A DNA stretch of 31,783 nucleotides from CAYTZH01 sp964442285 (GTDB lineage Bacteria > Myxococcota_A > UBA9160 > JAFDET01). Made by a program: the position numbers and the translations under genes. How positions within the stretch are numbered: the stretch's first letter is position 1; each line of letters opens with the position of its first letter. Below the pieces are notes generated by a model that saw only the letters and a program-made list of their open reading frames with translations, ran no database searches and was not told the origin of the DNA. The stretch covers positions 1-31,783 of the forward strand of contig CAYTZH010000049.1 of NCBI GenBank assembly GCA_964442285.1. The letters run 5' to 3'. This document shows, one piece after another, positions 7,830 to 15,946 of this stretch.

Positions 7830-9976
7830 CGCGACTTGGAGCGCGCGGCGTGGGCGATCAGGTGCTCCAGCAGCTCCGCGGTCCGCTCCACCGAGGACCG
7901 GACGCTCTCGAGCATCTCCGGCACCCGCTCGAGATCGACGCCCTCGGTGATCTCGAGGCCCGCGAGCTGCGCGTTGCCGAGCACCGCTGCCAGGAGATGC
8001 TGGTAGCCCGATCCCTCCGCCATCTCCGGGCTGGGACCGGGGATGAGGCTCTCCTGGAAACGCCGCCGCGCGTCCTCGGCCTCCCGACGCTGGCTCAGGT
8101 CGGTGATCAGCAGCACGAAGCCCAGGAGTCGATCCGGCGCGGCCAGGACGGGGTCGGCCCGGATCACCAGCGGCCGGATCGATCCCCCGGCCGCACGGAG
8201 GCCGAACTCGCCGCGCCGGGAGCGGCGCTTGGCGACCAGGTCCGCCAGCATGGCGCGGACCTCCCCGGACTCGGTGAACAGCGGGGGCAGATCCGTCATC
8301 CACTCCAGGTGGGGATGGGCAGCCCGGAGCAGGGCCTCGAAGGCCTCGTTGGTCAGCAGGATCCGGCCCTCCGGGTCCGCGATGACGACGGGGTGCTCGG
8401 ATCGTTGCACCTGGGCGCGAACCGTGCGGAGCTGGTCCTGGGCGATCAACACCCGCACCGATCGGAACTGCAGGACGATGTCGGACACCGTCGCCCCGAT
8501 GAGCTTGGCGGCCGCCCGGTCCGCGGGGAGCCACGGTTCCGCGGTGCCCTCCACCTGCTGGTGCCACTGCGCGAAGGAGCGCCGGGGAGAGAGGTCCGAC
8601 GGATCGTCCCCGATGACGAAGGGCTTGAAGGGGTTTCCGCCCCAGGTGATGGTGCGGTCCTGGGCCGGCCGGAACCAGAGCAGATACTCCCCGGGCGCCG
8701 TCGACACGCGCGCGGCCAACAGCCCGCTCGCCACGTCGCGGATGGACTCGAAGGCCGGGTCCTCGGCACCCAGGGAGTCCGTGCCGAAGACGGGCACCGG
8801 CTCCCGGGCGTCGAGCCACGCGCCGATCGACCGAAGCTCCGGGGTTCCCGGGACCTCGCCGACGCTGAGCACCTCGCCCTCGAACAGCAGCGCCGCGCCC
8901 CTGGCGTCGACGGGATGGAGCAGGGTCGGGGAGCCGTCGAAGAGCGCGGTCCGCCAGTCGCCGTCCCGGGAGATGACGGTCACCATGCGCTGCTCGAGCC
9001 GGCGCACCGAGAGCTCGGCCTCGGCCTGGGAGAAGCTCTCCAGGGCCGCGATCCTCGTCGCCACGGTCTCGGTGAGCAGCTCGCAGATCGCGCGGGTCTC
9101 GTAGTGCACCACACGCGGCGCGCCGTGGTGGCAGGCCACCAGGCCCCACAGCTTGCCCCCGACCATGAGCGAGGCCACGAGCGTCGCCGCCACCCCCATG
9201 TTCCTGAGGTACTGGACGTGGATCGGCGACATGGCGCGCAGGAAGCAGAGCGACATGTCCAGGTCTTCGCCCGTGAGCGGCGAGAGCCGGGGCTCCAGGG
9301 GGATGCGGGGATGGTTCACGTCGGCCAGCAGGCGGACCCGGTTGCGTTCGTAGAGTCGGCGCGCGATCTGCGGGATGTCCGAGGCCGGATAGCGCTGGCC
9401 GAGGTAGGAGTCGAGCTCGGGATTCCGGCTCTCCGAGAGCACCTCTCCGTGTCCACGCTCGTCGAAGCGATAGACCATCGCCCGGTCGTAGCCCGCGATG
9501 CCCCGGAACAGGCGCGCGGTCTCGTCGCAGAGCTCCTGGAGCGAAGAGGCGGTGCGGACCACCTGCAGCCCGGACTCCACCTCCGCCATGGTGTCGACCG
9601 GCGGGCCGGCAGGCTCCAGCTCGATCACGAGCCCGCCCTGGGGCGGGCGATGGAAGAGGGCATCGAGCTCGCGGAGGGGCTCGCCCAGGCGGCAGCGCAG
9701 GGCACTCGGGATGTCGTGGAGCGGGTGCCCGAGGCGCGGCCGGATCCGCGCCGGCAGGTCGCCCGGGAGGGCCTCCAGGCGGCAGCCGAGCGGAGAGCGG
9801 CCGAGACCCAGGAAGGCGCTCGCGTTGGCGCTGACCTGGACGACCTCGAGCTCGGGCTCGCGCACCACGAGCAGCGCACCGTTGGGCTGGATGCCGCCGG
9901 CGAGGTGGATCTGCTCCCGCTCACAGTTGGAGAGGTCGGCTTCTCCGAATGCGGGCGGTTCGACGACGTGCGACAA
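7826..9976 (-). CDS. bphP: Bacteriophytochrome with PAS and kinase-less helical output (BphP1/BrBphP type)
   Basis: 716-residue red/far-red photoreceptor. The N-terminal PAS has Cys18 in SNCEREQIH, the biliverdin-attachment cysteine. The GAF domain holds PASDIP (197-202, Asp200), His253 in RAMSPIHVQYLRNMGV and His283/284, all offset by seven from the Deinococcus protein's Asp207, His260 and His290. The PHY domain has LWFRP and the tongue motif PRRSF. After it come one PAS and a helical segment resembling a DHp dimerisation region (AAVLGNAQLAGLEI), with no HATPase domain. This is the layout of Bradyrhizobium BrBphP and Rhodopseudomonas BphP1, which antagonise PpsR by direct binding. The start is TTG at 9974-9976, 13 bp after ppsR; no ATG is available. 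Co-transcription with ppsR supports the same role here. Confidence 0.9.
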   Translation of the reverse strand: MSHVVEPPAFGEADLSNCEREQIHLAGGIQPNGALLVVREPELEVVQVSANASAFLGLGRSPLGCRLEALPGDLPARIRPRLGHPLHDIPSALRCRLGEPLRELDALFHRPPQGGLVIELEPAGPPVDTMAEVESGLQVVRTASSLQELCDETARLFRGIAGYDRAMVYRFDERGHGEVLSESRNPELDSYLGQRYPASDIPQIARRLYERNRVRLLADVNHPRIPLEPRLSPLTGEDLDMSLCFLRAMSPIHVQYLRNMGVAATLVASLMVGGKLWGLVACHHGAPRVVHYETRAICELLTETVATRIAALESFSQAEAELSVRRLEQRMVTVISRDGDWRTALFDGSPTLLHPVDARGAALLFEGEVLSVGEVPGTPELRSIGAWLDAREPVPVFGTDSLGAEDPAFESIRDVASGLLAARVSTAPGEYLLWFRPAQDRTITWGGNPFKPFVIGDDPSDLSPRRSFAQWHQQVEGTAEPWLPADRAAAKLIGATVSDIVLQFRSVRVLIAQDQLRTVRAQVQRSEHPVVIADPEGRILLTNEAFEALLRAAHPHLEWMTDLPPLFTESGEVRAMLADLVAKRRSRRGEFGLRAAGGSIRPLVIRADPVLAAPDRLLGFVLLITDLSQRREAEDARRRFQESLIPGPSPEMAEGSGYQHLLAAVLGNAQLAGLEITEGVDLERVPEMLESVRSSVERTAELLEHLIAHAARSKSR

Positions 9977-9989
9977 CGTGGCGGGTTGC

Positions 9990-11408
9990 TCACTCGATCC
10001 GGGTCGAGGATTCCAGGCCTTCGAACCCGTAGCGGTTGAGCTTCGCGTGGAGGCTCTGCCGACTCACTCCCAAGAGCTGGGCCGCGGCCGTGCGGTTGCC
10101 GCCGGTGAGCTCCAGGGCGGCTTGGATGTAGTGCTGCTCCACGACCCGCACGGCCTCCTTCACGAGCTGCGGCAGCGAGGTCCGGCCGATCCGCTCGGAG
10201 AACGAACCCAGCGCCGTGACGAGTCGCTCGGAGCCTCCGGGCGCCGGCAGCCGCGAGGATACGTCGCGGATCCAGGCGCCGATGCGCCGCGCGCTGCCCT
10301 CGGTCTCGCCCGTCGCCGCGATCTCCACCTCGGTGGAGACCCCGAGCTCTCCCTGCAGGCTGGTCGAGAATAGCCGTACGCTCCCGTGGCGCGCCACGCT
10401 GGCCAGCAGCACGGCGAGGTCCGCGCCGGGTCGCCCGAGCCAACGCCCGAGGCGCTCGCCCACGACGGACGCCCGCTCTCCGACCTGCACCAGGTCGAGG
10501 AAGGCCCGGTTCGCGTACTCGATGCAGCCGGTGCCGTCGAGCACGACGAAGGCGTCGGGCGAGCGCTCCACCAGCTCGTCGAGGGGGAATCGGCCCGTCT
10601 CCAGGGAGGCGCTCCCGGCCGCCGGGGTGAGCTGGAGGAGGTAGCTCAGGCCGTCCTGGGAGGGCAGGAGTGAGGCCCGGACCACGGTGGGCTCCCGATC
10701 CGGCCCCAGACGCACGAGGATCCCCGGGGCCTTGCCCTGGTCGCGGACGCGGTGGAGCATGCCGTCGAAGGGCGCCCGGTCCGCGGGGTCCAGCGCGGCC
10801 AGGAGATCGTAGGCGCGTGCGCGCTCCGAGGCCTGGGGCGACAGGCCCAGGGCACGCATGGCGGAGGGGTTCGCCTCGAGGATGCTCAGGTCGTTCGCCC
10901 GCAGCAGCAGGACCGACTCGTTGGCGTGGTCGAAGAGGAGACGACAGCGCGTCTCGACCTCCCGGAGTCGCCAGTAGTCGCGCTCGATGGCCTGCTGGGC
11001 GGCGACCAGGCGGGATTGGAGATCGGCCACCACCCTCAAGCTCTTGCCCACGGCCACCAGACCCCGCTCGCCGAGACGTACGGCGGTGTACTCCATGGGG
11101 AGCTCGAGGCCACTCGGGAAGCGTTGATTGACCTGCCGGAAGCCCGATACGCCCTGGGTGCGGGCATCGTCGAGGATGCGCTGGACCTTCTCGCTGCCGG
11201 GATCGACGACCGTCTCGAACCAGGGGCGGCCGATCCAGCTCGCGAGGTCCTCGGCGGGGACCGCCGCGGACAGGGTCGCCCCCCGGATCACTCCCGCCTC
11301 GTCGAGGCGGAGTGTCACATCGGGTGTGGCCGAGACGACCGGAGCAGCGGCAGCAGACGCATCCACGACAGGTTCCTCACTCGGCTCGAAGTCGGTGGCG
11401 CATCGCAT
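9990..11408 (-). CDS. ppsR: PpsR/CrtJ-type photosynthesis gene repressor
   Basis: 472-residue transcription factor with the PpsR plan: N-PAS (about 30-125), a glutamine-rich coiled linker (126-152), PAS1 (about 155-265), PAS2 (about 275-385) and a Fis-type helix-turn-helix (416-466) containing GGNRTAAAQLLGVSRQSL. PpsR binds TGT-N12-ACA palindromes and represses bch, crt and puc genes. Only three cysteines are present (Cys3, Cys155, Cys295); none lies in the HTH or in the PAS1-PAS2 region where redox cysteines of Rhodobacter CrtJ/PpsR sit. The gene follows dxs after 79 bp with its own candidate promoter and is directly followed by bphP. Four PpsR-like operators in this window are its probable targets. 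ATG 11408 is the start; no strong ribosome site is visible. Confidence 0.92.
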   Translation of the reverse strand: MRCATDFEPSEEPVVDASAAAAPVVSATPDVTLRLDEAGVIRGATLSAAVPAEDLASWIGRPWFETVVDPGSEKVQRILDDARTQGVSGFRQVNQRFPSGLELPMEYTAVRLGERGLVAVGKSLRVVADLQSRLVAAQQAIERDYWRLREVETRCRLLFDHANESVLLLRANDLSILEANPSAMRALGLSPQASERARAYDLLAALDPADRAPFDGMLHRVRDQGKAPGILVRLGPDREPTVVRASLLPSQDGLSYLLQLTPAAGSASLETGRFPLDELVERSPDAFVVLDGTGCIEYANRAFLDLVQVGERASVVGERLGRWLGRPGADLAVLLASVARHGSVRLFSTSLQGELGVSTEVEIAATGETEGSARRIGAWIRDVSSRLPAPGGSERLVTALGSFSERIGRTSLPQLVKEAVRVVEQHYIQAALELTGGNRTAAAQLLGVSRQSLHAKLNRYGFEGLESSTRIE

Positions 11409-11433
11409 TCATGAGCGCTTTCGAGCACCTGAG

Positions 11434-11462
11434 AGTATACACAGCGAATCCCGCGGGGTCAG
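11434..11462 (-). promoter_or_regulatory. Candidate promoter of ppsR-bphP
   Basis: On the minus strand, CTGACC (11457-11462) and TATACT (11434-11439) are separated by 17 bp, placing initiation near 11427, about 19 bases before the ppsR ATG. TATACT matches the -10 consensus at five of six bases and stands out in GC-rich surroundings. No PpsR-like palindrome overlaps it, so autoregulation is not evident. Confidence 0.5.
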
Positions 11463-11487
11463 GGCCACGCCTCGGGAACCCCACGGG

Positions 11488-13440
11488 CTAAGGCCCGCTG
11501 CGGGCGATCAGCGCCCGAGCGGCATCGGCGACGCCCTGCGCGTCCAGCCCGAACTCCGCGCGCTGCGCCCCGGGGTCGCCGTGCTCCACCACCCGGTCCG
11601 GCACGGCCAGGATCCGACAGGCGGCCGTGACGCCCCGCTCCGCCAGCAGACCCGCCACGGCCTCGCCGAAGCCGCCGCTGCGCACGTGCTCCTCCACCGT
11701 GACGATCCGCCCCGTGGCCCGGGCGAGTGACGTGATCCGCTCGGCATCCAGGGGCTTGGCGAATCGCGCATTCAGGACCGCGGCGCCGATGCCCGCCTCG
11801 GCGAGGCGCTCCGCCGCGGCCAGGACCGGCGCCACGCTCGCGCCGATGCCGATCAACGCCACGTCGGCGCCGTCCCGGAGCAGCTCGGCCTCTCCGATCG
11901 GGAGCGGCTCGATGCCGGGATCGAGGGGCACCCCGGGGGCCGCGCCCCGCGGAAACCGCAGGGCCGCCGGCCCCGGATGCTCGATCGCCGTGCGCAGCAG
12001 CCGGCGGAGCTCGTTCTCGTCCTTCGGCGCCATCACGACCATCCCGGGCAACGCGCGCAGGTAGGCCATGTCGTAGAGGCCCTGGTGGGTGGCGCCGTCG
12101 GCGCCGACCAGCCCCGCCCGGTCCAGGGCAAAGGTCACGTCGAGGCCCTGCACGCAGACGTCGTGGATCACCTGGTCGAAGGCCCGCTGCAGGAACGTGG
12201 AGTAGATGGCGCAGACCGGCTTGAGCCCCTCGGAGGCCATGCCGGCCGCCATGGTCACCGCGTGCTGCTCGGCGATCCCGGCGTCGTAGAAGCGCTCGGG
12301 ATGCCGGGCGCGCAGGCGCGAGAGGCCGGTTCCGTCGGCCATGGCCGCGGTCACGCCCACGATGCGGGCGTCGGCGTCGGCCAGCGCCACGAGTCCGTCG
12401 GCGAAGGCGGCGGTCCAGGACGGCGGCGAGGCCTTCCGGGGCGCGGCCTTCTTCGCGCGGCCCGAGTCCAGGTCGAAGGGCGTGACGCCGTGATAGGCCA
12501 CGGGGTCGCGCTCCGCCGGCGCGTAGCCGCGCCCCTTCTCGGTGCGCACGTGGACCAGCACGGGCTCCTCGTGGCCCCGCAGCGCCCGCACGCGCTCGAA
12601 GGTCCCGACCAGCGCGTCGGTATCGTGACCGTCGACGGCGCCCACGTAGCGGAAGCCGAAGGCCTCGAACCAGGCCGCCGGCGCGAGCGTCTGGAGGGCC
12701 TCCTCGCCCCGGCGCACGCCGTCCAGGCGGCGCTCCCCGTCCACGGACACGGACTCGAGCAGCTCGTGCAAGGTGGCGCGGATGCGACGCGTCGTCGGAC
12801 GCGAGCCGCCGTCGCGCAGGTAGCGCGAGAGGGCGCCGACGTTGGGCGAGATCGACATGCCGTTGTCGTTCACCACCACGACCAGGTTCGAGAGACCGAG
12901 AAAGCCCGCGCCGTTGAGGCCCTCGTAGGCCATGCCCGCGGTGAGGGCGCCATCGCCGATGACCGCCACCACGCGCTCGTCGCCGCCGCGGCGACGGATG
13001 GCCTCCGCGATGCCCACCGCCGCGGAGATGGAGGTCCCCGCGTGGCCGGCGCCGAAGACGTCGTACGCCGACTCCGTGCGGCGCAGGAACTTGCCGAGGC
13101 CCCCCTTGCGACCGAGCCCGGAGAAGGCGCTGCCCCGTCCGGTGAGGAACTTGTGGGGGTAGCCCTGGTGGCCGACGTCCCAGAGCAGGCGATCCCGGGG
13201 CGTATCGAAGACGTAGTGGAGGGCCAGGGCGAGCTCGACCACGCCGAGCCCGGCGCCGAGGTGGCCGCCCGTCCGGGCGACCGACTCCAGGATGGCCCCG
13301 CGCAGGGCGGCGGCCGCCGCCGGCAGACGGGCCCTCGGCAGCTGCCGGAGCAGCGGCGGCGAGGCCAGGGCCTCCTCGAGGGTCGGACCCCATCGTCTCC
13401 CGAGTCCTGTCTCCACGCCGAGCATCGCCTCGCCCTGCAT
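11488..13440 (-). CDS. dxs: 1-deoxy-D-xylulose-5-phosphate synthase
   Basis: 650-residue thiamine-diphosphate enzyme joining pyruvate and glyceraldehyde-3-phosphate to DXP, first step of the MEP pathway that feeds geranylgeranyl/phytyl tails, carotenoids and quinones. His60 in RTGGHLGAGLG, LLWDVGHQGYPHKFLTGR, the cofactor motif GDGALTAGMAYEGLN (162-176) with NDNGMSIS, and the catalytic glutamate in AGIAEQHAVTMAAG are all present. The start is ATG 13440, five bases after AGAGG (13446-13450). It lies 17 bp after acsF in the pigment operon, so precursor supply is co-regulated with bacteriochlorophyll synthesis; a housekeeping copy may exist elsewhere. Pyruvate is a substrate shared with the pyc gene of region 1. 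Confidence 0.95.
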   Translation of the reverse strand: MQGEAMLGVETGLGRRWGPTLEEALASPPLLRQLPRARLPAAAAALRGAILESVARTGGHLGAGLGVVELALALHYVFDTPRDRLLWDVGHQGYPHKFLTGRGSAFSGLGRKGGLGKFLRRTESAYDVFGAGHAGTSISAAVGIAEAIRRRGGDERVVAVIGDGALTAGMAYEGLNGAGFLGLSNLVVVVNDNGMSISPNVGALSRYLRDGGSRPTTRRIRATLHELLESVSVDGERRLDGVRRGEEALQTLAPAAWFEAFGFRYVGAVDGHDTDALVGTFERVRALRGHEEPVLVHVRTEKGRGYAPAERDPVAYHGVTPFDLDSGRAKKAAPRKASPPSWTAAFADGLVALADADARIVGVTAAMADGTGLSRLRARHPERFYDAGIAEQHAVTMAAGMASEGLKPVCAIYSTFLQRAFDQVIHDVCVQGLDVTFALDRAGLVGADGATHQGLYDMAYLRALPGMVVMAPKDENELRRLLRTAIEHPGPAALRFPRGAAPGVPLDPGIEPLPIGEAELLRDGADVALIGIGASVAPVLAAAERLAEAGIGAAVLNARFAKPLDAERITSLARATGRIVTVEEHVRSGGFGEAVAGLLAERGVTAACRILAVPDRVVEHGDPGAQRAEFGLDAQGVADAARALIARSGP

Positions 13441-13457
13441 CGCGACCTCTCCGCCGG

Positions 13458-14519
13458 CTACCAGGCCGGTGCCAGACGCACGTCCTGGGGTACGGCGTTC
13501 TTCTTGGTGGGCAGGAAGTAGAGCCGCGCGAAGATCGCGGCTCCGGCGAGGGTCAGGCCCAGGCGCTGGAGTCGTCCGACGAGACCCCCGCGCGCCTGCG
13601 CCGCCGCCGACGCCTCCGAGATCCGGCGCAGCCGCTCCAGCCCGGCGTGGAACCGCGGATCGTCGAGGTCCAGGGTGAAGGGGAAGACCTGCTGGCTGAT
13701 CTCCGACGTGATGCGGAAGACCGTGTAGTCGTACTCGGTCGGGTCGAGGCCGAGCGCCCGGTGGAAGGCCGGGCGGGCGTGATCCCGCACGTACATGGTC
13801 GCGAACACCGCCAGCAGGAAGAACCGGATCCAGAGCCGGTTCGCGCCGCGGAGCAGCTTCGGGTTGGCGCGCATGATCAGGGCGAACGCTTCCCCGTGGC
13901 GGAACTCGTCGTTGCACCAACGCTCGAACCAGCGGAAGATCGGGTGGAAGCGGAGCTCGGGGTTGCGCTCGAGCTGCCGGAAGATCGTGATGTAGCGGGC
14001 GTAGCCGATCTTCTCCGACAGGTACGTCGCGTAGAAGATGAACTTGGGCTTGAAGAAGGTGTACTGCTTCTCCCGGGTCAGGAAGCCCAGGTCCACGCCG
14101 ATGCCGAAGTCCTTGAGCGAGGCGTTGATGAAGCCGGCGTGGCGCGACTCGTCCCGGGCCATCAGTCCGAACAGGTCCTGCACGTCCGGGTTCTTCGCCC
14201 GCTTCTTGATCTCCGCGTAGAGCACGCAGCCCGAGAACTCCGCCGTGATGGAGCTCACCAGGAAGTCGACGAACTCCTCGCGGACCTCCTCGGGAATCTC
14301 GGAGAGCTCCCGCTCGAAGCGCTCGTCGCGCTGGAAGTGGTCCCGGTTCACGTCCCGCTTCAGCTCGTCGATCAGCGCGTCCCATTCCGCGCGGACCGGG
14401 CTCACGTCGAGCCGGTCCATTTCGTCGAAGTCGGTCGTGTAGAAGCGCGGGCTCAGGACGGTGTCGCGCTGGGCCGCACGGGTCGTCTCGTTGGGGGGCG
14501 GAGTGTTCGACGTCGTCAC
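13458..14519 (-). CDS. acsF: Aerobic (oxidative) Mg-protoporphyrin IX monomethyl ester cyclase
   Basis: 353-residue diiron oxygenase that forms the isocyclic E ring using O2. Diiron ligands are recognisable: Glu94 in TAEFSGC, the paired DESRHAGF (Glu124, His127) and NDEFRHGEAF (Glu205, His208). The start is GTG 14519 with a perfect AGGAGG at 14525-14530, five bases upstream. The start overlaps the orf97 stop (GTGA). No oxygen-independent bchE is in the window, so this organism probably makes pigment where some oxygen is present, although bchE could lie elsewhere. Length and motif set are those of purple-bacterial AcsF. The gene is followed after 17 bp by dxs. Confidence 0.96.
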   Translation of the reverse strand: MTTSNTPPPNETTRAAQRDTVLSPRFYTTDFDEMDRLDVSPVRAEWDALIDELKRDVNRDHFQRDERFERELSEIPEEVREEFVDFLVSSITAEFSGCVLYAEIKKRAKNPDVQDLFGLMARDESRHAGFINASLKDFGIGVDLGFLTREKQYTFFKPKFIFYATYLSEKIGYARYITIFRQLERNPELRFHPIFRWFERWCNDEFRHGEAFALIMRANPKLLRGANRLWIRFFLLAVFATMYVRDHARPAFHRALGLDPTEYDYTVFRITSEISQQVFPFTLDLDDPRFHAGLERLRRISEASAAAQARGGLVGRLQRLGLTLAGAAIFARLYFLPTKKNAVPQDVRLAPAW

Positions 14520-14809
14520 GGGTTCCTCCTGGGCGAAAAGCCGACTTCGAAGAGCTCGCCGAGCTCGAAGAGCCCGGAGAGGCGGGTGAGGGCGCGCTTC
14601 ACGCGGCCCGCTCGGATCACGCGGGCGCGCCGGACCCAGCGCTGGCGGCGACCGAAGGGGACGGCGATCGGCGCGTCGTGGACCTGCACGCGGTCGCCGG
14701 GCTCCGCGTCGACGCCGTCGAGCTCGACGTGGGCGTGCAGGCCCCGCGCCGACGTCTCGATCTCGACGGTGCAGGGCACCTCGAACGCGGATCGCCGCCG
14801 GACGCTCAC
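14516..14809 (-). CDS. Small PGC protein of unknown function between puhC and acsF (orf97)
   Basis: 97 residues, basic (many Arg), with no membrane segment or signal peptide. The middle reads HVELDGVDAEPGDRVQVHDA, followed by IAVPFG and a C-terminal GLFELGELFEVGFSP. Small proteins with similar VxPGDxVxVHDAP and F/LELxELxEVxFSP stretches occur at this position in purple-bacterial clusters as far as I recall, but I know no function. It is real rather than a shadow: its GTG start overlaps the puhC stop and its TGA overlaps the acsF start, both as GTGA. Being locked between a reaction-centre assembly factor and the cyclase suggests a role in cyclase activity or complex assembly; this is inference. 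Confidence 0.75.
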   Translation of the reverse strand: MSVRRRSAFEVPCTVEIETSARGLHAHVELDGVDAEPGDRVQVHDAPIAVPFGRRQRWVRRARVIRAGRVKRALTRLSGLFELGELFEVGFSPRRNP

Positions 14810-15264
14810 GGCTGCACCGTCGCGGCCGTCAGCAGCGCGGCGAAGGCGCCCGCGTTGTCGGGGCCGAAGGCGCCGAGCTCCACGGTGCGGCCGGTGGCGG
14901 GGTCGTCGAAGGAGAGGCGGCCGTCGGCCCAGCGCCTGAGCTCGAAGGGCGGCCCGGGACCGATCCCCCGCGCCCGCCGCTCCCGCACCAGGCCGCGAAC
15001 CACGCTGCGGATGAAGCCATGATGACCCGGCTCGAGGACCGCGATCTCGCGCCCGTCGCCCCCGGTGGTGACGCTCACCGCGCCGTCGGGCCGATCCGCG
15101 AACCGCAGGTCGAGGCGCGACACCAGGGCGGACGACGGGTTGGGCGTGGTCCCGATGCCCGTGAGCCGGGCCACCGCGGTGGCGGCGAGGGCGAGCCCGA
15201 GCAGGCCCGCGATGGCCAGCAGCAGACCCCGAGGCACCGAGGGATCGGCATGGGGGTTGCCCAC
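14806..15264 (-). CDS. puhC: Photosynthetic complex assembly protein PuhC
   Basis: 152-residue single-pass membrane protein. A hydrophobic segment at about 13-33 is followed by a soluble, presumably periplasmic, domain containing LDLRFADRPDGAVSV, VLEPGHHGFIRSVVRG and a C-terminal FGPDNAGAFAALL. PuhC is needed for normal assembly of the reaction-centre/LH1 core in Rhodobacter. Length, topology and position after puhA-puhB fit. The start is GTG 15264, preceded by a G-rich GAGGGG stretch and 10 bp after puhB. The stop overlaps orf97. Confidence 0.88.
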   Translation of the reverse strand: MGNPHADPSVPRGLLLAIAGLLGLALAATAVARLTGIGTTPNPSSALVSRLDLRFADRPDGAVSVTTGGDGREIAVLEPGHHGFIRSVVRGLVRERRARGIGPGPPFELRRWADGRLSFDDPATGRTVELGAFGPDNAGAFAALLTAATVQP

Positions 15265-15274
15265 GACCCGCCCC

Positions 15275-15946
15275 TCAGGCCGCCGCCACGGGCAGGGAGG
15301 CGGGGCGCACGTCCGGGTCCTCCTCGGCCGCGGCGCCCACGGGCAGCAAGGCAGGCATCGACGCCGCTCGGACCAGGACCGCCGCGACGCTCGCAGCGTC
15401 CGGAACGCAGCGCAGCATGGGCTGTGCCTGCTTGCCGAAGCGCCAGGGCCGCGCGTGGGGCCAGAGCATCGCGAAGCCGAGCCGCTCCACCCCCGACACC
15501 TCGAGGGGGATGTCTCCCGTCCCGTCGCCGTAGGTTCGGAGCGCCGCGGAACGGACGATCGCGAACGGGAAGTTCACCGCCATCGGGAGGGCCACGCCGA
15601 AGCGGACCACCACCCGGCGGTTGGTGACCGTGTACACCGTGGTCCGCGCCTGGAGCCACGCGATCCCGGCGAGCACGGCGACGGCGGCCGCCGCGAGCAG
15701 CGCGAGGCCCACCACGGAGACGGCCGTCTCGGCCGCGGGCGCGCCTGCGGCCACGGCCGAGCCCACGCGCCACGCACCGAGGGCTCCGAAGTAGAGGCCC
15801 AGCTTGCGCAGGTGGAAGACCCGGCGCGCCAGGCCGCGCCAGGACGGCGCTCCCTGCCAGAGGATCTCCTCGCCTTCGGGGAGCAGGCCCGGGAGCCCGC
15901 GGATCGGCTCGTCCTCGTATTCGGTGACGGGGGTTGCGACGCTCAC
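15275..15946 (-). CDS. puhB: Photosynthetic complex assembly protein PuhB (PH-like domain)
   Basis: 223-residue membrane protein. The N-terminus has GLPGLLPEGEEILWQGAPSW, the usual PuhB/bPH entry motif, then two hydrophobic segments at about 45-64 and 74-96, and a bacterial PH-like domain with TVYTVTNRRVVVRFG. PuhB assists reaction-centre assembly at the inner membrane. The start is GTG 15946 with GGGAGG eight bases upstream; it overlaps the puhA stop by 4 bp. The last 30 or so residues are low-complexity (Ala, Pro, Glu, Asp) and probably disordered. The assignment rests on motif plus fixed gene order puhA-puhB-puhC. Confidence 0.92.
   Translation of the reverse strand: MSVATPVTEYEDEPIRGLPGLLPEGEEILWQGAPSWRGLARRVFHLRKLGLYFGALGAWRVGSAVAAGAPAAETAVSVVGLALLAAAAVAVLAGIAWLQARTTVYTVTNRRVVVRFGVALPMAVNFPFAIVRSAALRTYGDGTGDIPLEVSGVERLGFAMLWPHARPWRFGKQAQPMLRCVPDAASVAAVLVRAASMPALLPVGAAAEEDPDVRPASLPVAAA

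Noticed and set aside
5931..9149. 1072-codon minus-strand open frame opposite pyc and hmuO
   Set aside because: Its composition is that of an antisense shadow; the + strand genes have intact catalytic motifs.
4709..10039. 1776-codon open frame on the + strand across pyc, hmuO and bphP
   Set aside because: A GC-rich shadow frame: low-complexity Arg/Gly/Pro/Ala translation, crossing three well-supported genes on both strands.
11440..11500. Rho-independent terminator after dxs
   Set aside because: Only a four-base-pair GGGC/GCCC stem without a T run is visible; not convincing.
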